Assembly: GCA_014529385.2 (NCBI GenBank)
Contig: CM043963.1
Location: 81,682,412-81,746,411, forward strand
Origin: Adiantum capillus-veneris
Taxonomy: Eukaryota; Streptophyta; Polypodiopsida; Polypodiales; Pteridaceae
DNA: 64,000 nucleotides
Direction of reading: 5' to 3'
This document shows positions 35,401 to 45,928 of this stretch, in pieces (the stretch's first letter is position 1; each line of letters starts with the position of its first letter). The notes beneath the pieces are model-generated. The model worked only from the letters and a program-made list of their open reading frames with translations. It was not told the DNA's origin and ran no database searches. Position numbers and translations under genes: made by a program.

Positions 35401-37931
35401 TTCTGCCAATTCTTTTTGCACATTACGTACATATTTTCTCTCATATCTCTTCAAGTCCTTAAACTTTGTAAACATAATGATCCATGTTTTGTTACCTCTG
35501 TGAGTTTGCAAAAGAGACTTTTCCCATTCCTGGATCAGGCAAGAACCTTCCTTGTTTTGTACCAATGTAGTCTCGCTTCACAATGGTACTCTCCCAGAAC
35601 CCATCATCTCTTTGTGGTCATGAAACTCCTTACTTACCTTTGGCAAAGGGTGCTCTCAAAGATTGTCCCTGTTTATTTCATGGTTCACACAAACAGTAAG
35701 AAATTGAACAGCACACTTTCCATCTTTGCTTCTTATTTTAGCATATGCTAACCCATCATCCATTACCTTTGTTTCCATTCAAACTCCTACAATGTACGGT
35801 TACCCAAGGATAGATGATAGGAAGATGTGTTCTGTACAAAGAAGTTTTGGTCAATTTTCACATCACCTATTGTCACCTTCACACTTGGGCATGCTACATA
35901 CAAATTCAATAGATGAGTTGTTTGCCACTTTCACCATCCAACCATGATCTGTGTCCATCGGCCATTTGCACTTGTTGTAGAGACTCTTTGACATAATATT
36001 TATTTTTGAACCATGCCCAATCAAGGCAACAAATGCCTCTTCAAGATCACCTACATTAACCAAAGTTTTGGTAGTAGCCCTTGCCCAGTGACATCGTGAA
36101 TAGTGGCTCCTAGGAATGGCCGCATCTTCTTCATCATCATTTGAAAAATGCACTTGCTTTACTCTTCCAGTGGGTTGATAGCATCCTACCACACATTCAT
36201 CATCCTCTCTATCTCGCCATTTCATCCCTTGTGTCTTCAAGGTTTCACCTTTAGCCTATGGACAAACAACTTCAACAAGAGCTTGCCTCTTTCTCTTGAT
36301 GATGTCAATGATCTCTTTATGGAATTCACGCTTTCCAATGCCAAGGACTTATCTCATAGTAAACTCAATATTGGTATTCAAAATCTTGTCCTCCAAGACT
36401 TTCTTTAAATTTGTAGACACCTCAAGATTAGATTCTGGTTTATAAGTTGGGCCTTTTGGATTACCTTTTGTTGGATCTCTCTTCTTTCCCATTGTAGACT
36501 CCTCCATGAGTATGGAGATGCTCCTTGTGTTGGGGGTGTTTGAGAAGGCATTGAGTCACTTCTTCCTCCACTTCTTGAAGCTCTTTTTGACGGTCCTTCA
36601 TCAACATTCTCCCATGTGCGCTTCTCTTCTACAATAGGATCATTTTGTAATGTAGGCATGCACTGACAATGAGTCCACTGGATCATTCTATTCTGTTTCT
36701 AGCTATATGCACTCATGTAGGATCTCCTTTTTAAGCTATTATTTCCTACAAATCTCCACAAGATTTGGTCACAACTTGCCATCATTGTTATTCATAGAAC
36801 CTTGGATTGCTTGATCTTTGCTCCATAAGTAGCAGCCTCAACTACAGATACAGCATGGTTACAAGCCATATCCTCTACTAAATTCTGCATTCCTCCCTTC
36901 CCAAAGTTAGTTCTCAAGGGTAGACCTGTCTCCCTTGAGTGGATCTTACCATCCTTGAAGAACACAAGATTGTTTCTTAAATCATCATTAAAACTATCAC
37001 AATATCTTCTTACATGATATGTGCTATCACACCATATACATTTTTTGACAAACCCTTCTTTGGTTTTTTGGCTTTGCCTTGAAGGTGGTGCTAATGGTTG
37101 TCCATTTTCTTCACACTTTGCAAGTTTTAGCTTTAATTCACACATGCGTGTTACAATCTCATTTTTCATAGATTCATCAACCTTTGGAGCTACAGTAGAA
37201 GGTTTTACCATCTTTTCAAGAGCCAAGGAGGTCAATGTAGAAGTATTGATTACCATCTTGTTTCTACTTCTTTGCCTCTTTGTAAGTAGTGAGATTGCAT
37301 CTTCAACATCATTTCAATTAGTCTTTAGTCCTTGCTCAGCATCTTTGTCTTCAAGTAGAAGCTCCAAGTTTTCTTGAAAATTTTTTCTTGTTGCTTGTAG
37401 GAAAATCTCGGTCTTCTCTAATTCTAGTGTGTCCTTTTCTGTCCTTGTTAGTTGAGAATAGCGTCGTTCAAATTCCCTGAGAAACTCTAATGGAGAGAGT
37501 CCCTCCTTTAGCTTGGCTATCCATTCCAAAAATGTTATTTTTGTGACTCTCTCTGAATCTTACATGAAACACTCCTCCTTTAAGGCCAATTTTAATGTCT
37601 TCCAACTTGCCCCATGCCCTTCCCTAATTTCTCTTACATGCTTCATAATTTCAGAAGTCACAACCACATCAAATCTTTGAATCATCTCACCTTCTGGTAC
37701 TCGATGCAATTCCATTTCCTTCACATATTCGTGAAGGTACGTTTTCACATCTTTCCCATCAAAATGATCCATTTTGTTGACACTGGCTTGAATAGCTTTG
37801 GTTGTAGAAACCTCCCGTCTTTCAGTAGCATGTTGATGTTGCATGAATGAGGCAAATGCTTGAAACATTTTCATTGTAGCTAGATCAAATTGCACACCAT
37901 GTTGCCCTATGTGATCACTCATTTCTCCCAA
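32431..37931 (-). pseudogene. Gag-pol of gypsy-3, many lesions
   Basis: Gag starts at about 37931 (MGEMSDHIGQHGVQFDLAT), with DGKDVKTYLHEYVKEME and a knuckle CIWCDSTYHVRRYC (about 37020). The protease reads ALIGHGSKINIMS (about 36010), with G-H-G where D-[STH]-G is expected. The reverse transcriptase (34285-34755) has VPKKNGALCFIQDMQPVN and MPFIDGLLIKG, where the second catalytic Asp is Gly. RNase H (33736-33999) has VTVDTNPTGI. Integrase is reduced to a core fragment (33128-33322) and the C-terminal part (32431-32999, KSDWVLVYDSNLDNQH); the segment with the catalytic Glu appears deleted. The frame changes repeatedly. Clearly inactive. Confidence 0.85.
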
Positions 37932-38751
37932 AAACTGTCACCCTGGCAATTTTGCGTTGAGTTCATCAAAAATATGTTGAGAAGTTTGCGGTCTTGCCAG
38001 GAAAGCATCAGGCTTTTGGCTGTGAGAGTTTGTGAGAGAATTCCAAAAATTATATGAAGGAATTATACCATAGACCATGAACTCTAGGGTTTGGAAGGAA
38101 GTGCAATCAAAGAAGCCCCACTCTTTCTCTCTTGCACTCACACACACAAAGAAAGAACACAAAAGAGTATACAAAACAATATAAAGATGAAAGCATCAAG
38201 GCTATGGTCGTATTATATCATGGGTAATATGAAAGGGTTAATAGATGAGTTAATGGCGTCCAATCTTTGCCGACCAAACAAGCTACGAGTTATTCTTTGG
38301 AATTGTAAATTTGTGTTTACCATAATATATATGTTTTGTCTAGTGATTGAGATTAATTGTGTGTACAAATCCTCTTGGTTTATAACAGTATAACTTCACT
38401 TATGTCAAAAGAAAAGTTATAGTCTATAAGGGGTAGCATGATGGGATCCTATGAAAGAAGTATTTCATTGAGCCTTTCTGGGCCAAACAGAAATATTATA
38501 CGTTGTTGAAAGTGTATTTTTTTTCTAATCCACATGTTAATTGTAATAGATCGCACAGAGTGGAACCGATTGAAATTCACATCATCTGGATTATTCATCT
38601 AGGATATTTCTAGTATGTGAAAAATGTAGATATGAGAGAAGTGAAGAAATATAATTTCCCCTCTCAAGACCTTTACTTGCCTGTAGGCAATAACGATACT
38701 ACAAGGAGAGATGAACCTGTAGCAAGGAGAACCTAGAATTTGTAGAGAGAA
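37932..38751 (-). other. Leader region of gypsy-3
   Basis: Non-coding on both strands except short chance frames. The primer binding site next to the LTR end at 38752 is not recognisable. Confidence 0.4.
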
Positions 38752-38900
38752 TGACTTTCTAAAAGTGAGAGAGATAGATTTGGTTAGTAAGGGAGATAAA
38801 ATTAGAGATATATGTTGGATTAGAGATGAAAAAAAAAAACAACAAGAAACCAACAAAATATCAAACTAAAACACATCTTCTTGACAAACTCTTCGGGAGT
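38752..38900 (-). repeat. 5' LTR of gypsy-3, inner piece
   Basis: It matches 31163-31309 (TTTCTAAAAGTGAGAGAG through CTTCGGGAGT) and ends at the MULE junction. Confidence 0.85.
38888..38900 (+). repeat. MULE target-site duplication, left copy
   Basis: ACTCTTCGGGAGT matches 49633-49645 with one mismatch and occurs once, uninterrupted, in the intact LTR at about 31296-31308. MULE duplications are usually 8-11 bp, so one or two bases are probably coincidental. Confidence 0.8.
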
Positions 38901-38950
38901 CCTACCATAGCCCGAGCAAGATTTTGCGAGCAAAGCAAAACTCGAGCGAA
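38901..38950 (+). repeat. MULE left terminal inverted repeat
   Basis: Imperfectly complementary to 49583-49632; about 40 bp can be aligned, with CCCGAGCAAG as the longest perfect block. Confidence 0.7.
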
Positions 38951-39965
38951 GATCTATGTTGTGGTATTGGCACCTATCTAGAAAAAATGGCCATGATCAT
39001 TATGACACTTCTCACCAAAAACTACGCAGGACATATATAGTACTTTTGAAAAAACCAGATAGTTTTCCTTGTATATGAAGCAATATTTCTAAAATAACCA
39101 TAAACCTTCATGGCACCTCACATGAGGATTTTAAATCTTAACCAAATCCATCAATAGAGTACGTAGTATCTGTCCATAATCCATAATATTAGAACATCTA
39201 TAGTTGTGGTATTATCACCGCTCGAAAAAATAATAAAAATGGCCATAACCATTATGCCTCCTCTCACGAAAAACAAAGCAAAACAAACATAGTACTTTTT
39301 AAAAAAATTGGACATAGTTTCCCTTGTACAGGAAGCAATATTTCAAAAATAATCATAAGCCTTCATGGCACCTCACATGAGGATTTTAAACCTTAACCAA
39401 ATCCATCAAAACAGTACATACTACTTCTCCACAATCCAAAATATTAGAACATCTGTAGTTGTGGTATTATCACTGCTCGAAAAAATAATAAAAATGGCCA
39501 TAACCATTATATCTCCTCTCACGAAAAACAAAGCAAAACAAACATAGTACTTTAAAAAAAAATTGGACATAGTTTCCCTTGTATATGAAGCACTATTTCA
39601 AAAATAACCATAAACCTTCACGGCACCTCACATGAGGATTTTAAATCTTAACCAAATCCATCAAAACAGTACATACTACTTATCCACAATCCAAAATATT
39701 AGAACATCAGTATTTGTGGTATTATCACCGCTTGAAAAAATAATAAAAATGGCCATAACCATTATGCTTCCTCTCACGAAAAACAAAGCAAAACAAACAT
39801 AGTACTTTTAAAAAAAATTGGACATAGTTTCCCTTGTACATGAAGCAATATTTCAAAAATAATCATAAGCCTTCACGGCACCTCACATGAGGATTTTAAA
39901 CCTTAACCAAATCCATCAAAACAGTACATACTACTTATCCACAATCCAAAATATTAGAACATCAA
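38945..39965 (+). repeat. 255-bp tandem repeat, four copies
   Basis: CCTCACATGA recurs at 39116, 39371, 39626 and 39881, exactly 255 bp apart each time. Copies 2-4 are very alike; the first is more diverged. They are AT-rich without coding capacity. A further diverged partial copy lies at about 44165-44255 inside the same MULE. Confidence 0.9.
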
Positions 39966-40391
39966 CTGTTAAAAGTTTCCATCGTGATATAACGAGATTC
40001 TTATGAACACAACAAGACATGAATTTGAATTTTAACATCCACCAATGTTATAAATCCATTGTATAATGATGACTCGCACTCATCATCGATGAATATGTTA
40101 TGTCTCTGATACCTCTCAGGGATGCAAGAATTGTACCGCGTATCTGCTGCCATGGTTCTAGCCATCTGCTTTGCGTAGACTGGCAATGCACTTCCATTTT
40201 TAAAGAAAAGATTGTGAAGTTAAACACCAAACAAGTAATATAGGCAGTATCGATGATCAATAAATACCAGCGCTAATACAAAAATAGTGACAAAAAAGAT
40301 GAGAGCAATGTCAATGTCAAAAGTAAGAGGGGCCCTCACTAGTCGTCAAAGGGATTGACACGCGATGGCATGTCACTCTCATCATTAATAT

Positions 40392-43300
40392 CTAAAGAGG
40401 TGGACGCCTCCTCTCTGCCCGCTTTCTAGGGCGAAGCAATGGTAACACATATCCTGAAATCAGTGGCTCGTCAATGTTGACTGCAACACATGCTCGTCCT
40501 GAAGCCAAGTAAGCTGCTTGTACAGGAGTTGTGCCACATCCAAGCTCCAAAAAAATACCTCCTCGTCGGCAAAGCATCTCCACAAAACATGCAATGAAAG
40601 AATGGCTCCGTTGCAGTCCTCCTCGCAATGGCTCACCTAATAATGATCTATCCTGAGAGAGCTCCGGAAGGTGATGCACCATAAAAGAATCCGAAGAGTG
40701 CATACCAAGACGGGAGAACAAGGCAGCGCTCTGATACAAAGAAAGGTGGATGCATACCCACTCTGTGAATCATAAATAGCATAGAGCAATTACACTGCAA
40801 AACAAGACACACGATTAGAGCAAACAACAAGACAAAATGCTGAAATATTTATGTAAAAACAAATGTATCACCTCCACACGACCACCAAAACTCTCCACAT
40901 AACCATATGCTCCATGATGGAGCACTACAATGCATCGATGAACCGCCATCTCCGAAGCACGAGAAAATATCTCCACCCAGCCAACGGCCTCTCCTGTTAT
41001 TTTAACTAAATATCAATGATAAATACCACAAATATTACAATTTTTTTGCATGACTATAAACAAGATAGACCTGCCAAAGAAACCATGATCAACAGCCATC
41101 CAGAATCCGCCAATTTCGAGAATGCCAAATGAACACCAGCACGTACATGATCCTCTGTGCAAATGTCCCAACGAGGTGAAGTAGAGGAGCCTAAGAGGGA
41201 CCCACCAAATGGAAGATCTAAGAAAATCAAATCTATAGCCCATGAAACTGATTTCGTGCCGCGGGTATACAAGATAGAGTCAGAGCGTGCCCGCACGAGA
41301 TGCTCGTGTATAGGGACCCATGCAAGATTACGGATCCCCGCCCTATAGTCTGCAGCAATGGCAATGTAGTCCCCAACAATAGCCATGCATCGAGTATCCA
41401 TAGAACTAGAGAGACAATGAGATGGAGACTCCATAATATAAACAAAAGAGATACTCCTTCGAGCCACGATCGTGCCAGGAGCAACTGAGACATTACAGTG
41501 AGGTTTAATAATCCATGCATCAACCACGTGGAAGGAAAGCATTAACAAATGTGTTGTAGTTTACCTGGAGGTGGCTCCACCTCCTCGTCAATGATCTGAT
41601 CCACAACCCTCTCCTTTTCCTTTTGTGAGTTGCACATTGCTAAAATAGATAACTTCAAATCAGAGCACTGTAACTTTTAGATAGTTAAACATGAGCATGA
41701 TCAAACATACCTGCACGACTCTCTTCTACTATGTCTACTGGAGGAACCTTCATCGCAGCATCCTTCAATATCATCTCTTGTAGCTCTCTTTCACATCCAA
41801 GAACATGGCCCTTCTCCATATCTATCCACCATGGACAATTATCTATCTCCCAAGGAGTCAATGTGTGCATAGTAGAGGGATACATGCTTGTGTCTTGGAT
41901 CGCTAGCTGAGTCCACTGTCTAGCCAGAAAGGGCATGGTAGGCAAGACACTCTTGGTAACCAAGAACATGAAGAATCTACAAAGGTCAATTAGGTGACAC
42001 GAATGTAAGAAACAATAACAACGAATATTATCAATCTAAGTCAGCTAGTGATTCACCTGAAAGCCAAACGTTGTGCTGCCATTCTCAATGTATCCACCTT
42101 CTTTAATGCCTGCTTATCGATACCCTTAGTCTTCACTCCAAGAGACACACCTCTATTGGAAATAGATAGGGCCTCGCCTCAAATTTAATTTCTTCAAAGT
42201 AGAATGCAAGAGTGCAGTCATGTTGCAAAGGCACCCCGCCTGGCACATCCAAAAGATCTGACTCAATCTGAAATGCCCTCTGAAAAACCCGAGCCAAAAA
42301 ACCCTCTCTACGAAGCCAGCTACATTCCCAAATAAAAAGAGGAGACAAAGTTAGACTTATATATAAAGGCATGATATATTTAGTACTTTTAATCTTAGCT
42401 ATACTTACATGCGAAAGACGTGATCTCCCTTTTTCAAACCATATGCACTCCTTGTAATCTTGTCTGCTTCCAATAATGAAACCCAATGAATCTTGTTTTG
42501 CACAGAGGCGTCTTGAAGTGCTATTAAGTTCAGCTTCTCCAACGTAGCCCAACTATCAAGACCCCATTTCAAAGACAAAACTCTTGCTAGCCAATCCGTC
42601 CCAAGATTGGGATCAACAATGTTAAGCAACTGAAAAATTTAATATTGCATATGACAAGTACTTAAGTAACTTTTTGCACGTTTTTATCAAGAGAATGCCT
42701 TGAATTCATGTTATCTACATACCTTTCCAATTCGATCCTGATATTTTTGAGTAATCTCCTCACAAATTCTCTCTTCTTCTTTCTGATGCTCTTCCGCAGA
42801 CAAGCTTTGTTTGATAAGAGCAACTCGCTTTTCTTTTTCTTTTGTCATTTGAATCTAAAATTAAATATACGTTAACAAGATTTGAAATCATGCATTTAAA
42901 TGAGACTAAAAATCATTTAGTCTGACACATACGTCATAGACCAATCTACCAAGGTACCATCGCGTAAGTGGATACCAAGGCTCTGTACCTTTGGCATTCT
43001 TCTTCCGTACAACGGCAATAAATTTTTGATCTCTATCTGGAAAACCCTTTAGATACATTTCATGGTCCGCTGTACAAATATGTGTCGTATTGACAATCTC
43101 ATCACGAAGATGAGTGACAACAAGAGCGTGAGTGTTCATGTTGCATTGAAAGACCAAAAAACCATTTGATACTCACATTCAAGTGTTAGCAAAGATAGAA
43201 GAAACATCAACACTTACAAGTTCATTCATTGTAAACTGCTTAGCGAGGCAATCTCTAGCACCTTAGTGGGATCTATAATGGTGCATAGGACTCGACAATG

Positions 43301-44040
43301 TTTCTCCTTTGAAGTGGAGAACTTCTCTTTTATCACTTCCCTCCAAGCCACGGTGCGATGATTCCCTTCCCAAACATAGAACATGTGATTTGTGAGATCT
43401 TGAAACTTTGTTTTTTTTTTAACTCGGCTTCAAATTCTTCATTGATTTCATTCCAAAGAGGATCCCATGTAGCCTTTATCTCATCTAGAACATTCACAAA
43501 GTCAAACTTCAAACAACATTCACAGCACATGGACATCAATACAAAAATGAAAAGTGTGAACACATACCATTCACAAAACTCTCCTCTCTTTTGCATGTTA
43601 CCAAAGAGACAATGAATGCTCCTTTCTCTGGCATATAACCTTCTTTTGCAAAGGCCGCCTTCAATCCATTGAGATCATCTCTCAAACCTCTCACTCTCAC
43701 ATATGGAATCAATCTACATAAAGGAATGGAGGGACAATCGAAGCAACTAAAAATATGTGTGATTTCAAGAATGTCTGCACCTCTATGCATAAAGATATTT
43801 TTCTCATCTTCCATCTCAGACGCTGTAGTAACCTCATCCATTATCTCCCATGGAAAAATCTGTAAACCATTCTCCTCGGGGGCTAAAGTATCATCAACTT
43901 CGTGTAGAGAGCTCTCTCCCATTTCCATGGAAAGAACCTCCTCACCTTGTGTCTCAATTTCCTCTATCATGTCGGTAGCTGAGACTGAAGATACTTGATC
44001 ACTAGCATCTACCTGGCCATAAAGAGAAGCATTGCTACTA
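40392..44040 (-). pseudogene. ParB-like / beta-class DNA amino-methyltransferase gene, 11 exons, lightly damaged
   Basis: Minus-strand exons: 44040-43568, 43484-43218, about 43157-42933, 42854-42723, 42629-42409, 42319-42057, 41976-41711, 41639-41565, about 41530-41071, 40993-40872, 40760-40392 (stop). Nearly all introns start GT and end AG. Exons 1-2 hold a ParB-like domain: IPYVRVRGLRDDLNGLKAAF, EGYMPEKGAFIV, then YVWEGNHRTVAW (ParB/sulfiredoxin-type G-N-H-R). Exons 9-11 hold the methyltransferase: IDLIFLDLPFGGS (motif IV, D-P-P-Y type but with Leu), ADSGWLLIMVS, and near the C-terminus GGIFLELGCGTTPVQAAYL (motif I, AdoMet loop). Motif IV before motif I is the permuted beta-class order of N4-cytosine/N6-adenine DNA methylases. 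Damage: a base lost or gained in the A10 run of exon 2 (43421-43430), TGA near the end of exon 2, and one frameshift in exon 6 (about 42170). Function is inferred. Confidence 0.72.
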
Positions 44041-45928
44041 TTACTCCTTCCCCTTCGTTATCTTCCACGCGGTTTCGGGTTGTTTCAACATCAACAAAAA
44101 ACATGGAGACAATAATTTTACAAAAGAGTCAAATTATATATGGCACCATATTGAAATAAAACACAATAGAATCTTTAAAAAAATTGGACAGAGCAACCTT
44201 TGTACATAGAGCATTATTTCAAAAAATACTATAGCCCATAATGGCTTCTCACTTGAAAAAATTTGGTCTTTAAAATTCTTTCATAAACATAATTTATGAA
44301 GCAAAAAATTTAGTACAAATATCATAAGACAATGCATATGTAAATAAAGTAAATGGTTTATATGCGTGTTGTCTATTGTTTTATTTGTCAAAGAGATAGT
44401 ACTCACACACATATACTAGTAGTCATCATAGTGTATACACCCTCTTCACATTTGTGAGACAAGTACTAGTTATAGTAAAAGATCAAATATTGTTTCTATG
44501 CCAATTAGAGTGTTTCTATGCCATCAAAAAGATGTAATTATTCAAGTGCTTAAATATGCTAACAAGGCCTTGAGAGTGCAAATGATCAATGCCCTAGCAT
44601 TTTCCAAACATCACAAACCAATGAAGATCCATGACTTTCAAAGCAAAGAATTTTCAAGACCAAAGTTTGCATTGAGCATCATTGAGTACCTTGTAGGTGG
44701 ACGATCCCTTCGAGCGGAGTTTCGACCAGTCATTGTATTTCGTGTTCTCAATCACACCTCTCAAAGCCCTTTCTAAAGCCGAAAACCGGACCTGCTGAAA
44801 CCCGAATCGACGGACCTGCTGAGCTTGTCGCTACCTGAACCACCGTGCACCGGCGCGCGCTCCTACGGCTACTTGAACTAGCTTGCGCCGAACCAGTCTG
44901 CGCCTGACTAAATGCCTTAACCTGCCTGACCTGCCTGCCTTAACCCGCTGACCCGGACCTGCCTGAACCGGCTAAAATCGAAAATGACTGACTGCTGAAA
45001 CGGCTGAACCGGACCTGCTGAACCTGATTGAACCAGCTGAAGCTGGTGAACCGGCTGAACCGGACCTGCCTGACGTGGCTGAACCGGCTGAAATCGGCAG
45101 CAGGCGTTCGCTTTGCACCTGCCTGAACTATCGCGCGCCGGCGCGCGCTCCTACGGGTAGGTTGGTATGGCTCCTCGCAGGCACGCAGAAGGGTATGGCT
45201 CCTCGCACGCAGGCGCGCAACAGAGTGAACTCAGAGAATGGGTCGCATTTCACAGAGGCTCAATCATTAAATTTTTAAAAGATTGTGGCCTAAGTCAAGT
45301 TACTTAGAGGGGGAATTTTACTAGATTTTAGGGAAACTTACCAAAATACCCCTCTACTTTGTGTAAATTCCAAAAATACCACTCAAATTTCAAAAATTCC
45401 CACAGTACCCCCATAATTTGTCATAAATTCTCAAAATGTGCTTCAAATTACTCAAAATTCCTTGGAGATGTAGGCTTTGGAGATGAATTCCTTCATTATT
45501 TTTAGGCATAATTGCGTTTTTTTGGGAGGTAATTTGCAAAAAATTACATGCTAAGCACTGAAAAATCGACCTCAATTGTCAAACAAGAATAAAGATTAGA
45601 AAATCTTGAAGATCCAACGAAAATAGATACACGGCTATTTTGGGAATTTTTAAAATTTGAGGGATATTTTGGTAATTTTTCTTAGATTTTACAGATTTTT
45701 ACTCATTGACAAGATTTTATTGAATTTTTTAGATTTTGAACCGGATTTGCTTAACGTTTTGGTGATCATGTTTTATGAATGCAAGCCGTCTGCACCGCTT
45801 TTTGGAGAATGACGCCCAAAATAACGACTACCATCTGTAGCTGATGTTATTTTTCAGTTTAGACTCTGCACTCACTTTCATTTGAAACTTAATTAGTAAC
45901 CTTAACTTCTCTAAGACGATTGCTTCCA
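44041..45928. promoter_or_regulatory. Divergent intergenic region between the methyltransferase and transposase genes
   Basis: About 1.9 kb with no convincing gene; a 92-codon frame at 44498-44776 has no recognisable content. It holds a diverged copy of the 255-bp repeat, a GC-rich minisatellite (44775-45180) and AT-rich sequence with A/C-rich repeats (45330-45450). Both MULE genes point away from it, so it should contain both promoters. No specific element is identified. Confidence 0.4.
44775..45180 (+). repeat. GC-rich degenerate minisatellite
   Basis: Variants of GAACCGGACCTGCTGAA and GAACCGGCTGAA recur irregularly. Two copies of GCGCGCTCCTACGG lie at 44857 and 45145. Composition contrasts sharply with the AT-rich surroundings. 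Confidence 0.75.

Noticed and set aside
38945-39965. CRISPR-like or satellite centromere array
   Set aside because: Four 255-bp units in direct tandem without spacers inside a transposon; not CRISPR, and too short to call a centromeric satellite.
40392-44040. Bacterial contamination as the source of the ParB/methyltransferase gene
   Set aside because: The gene has GT-AG introns with AT-rich sequence, and lies between plant transposon ends inside a plant LTR.
44498-44776. 92-codon frame upstream of the MULE transposase
   Set aside because: No recognisable motif and ordinary composition for chance; left unannotated.
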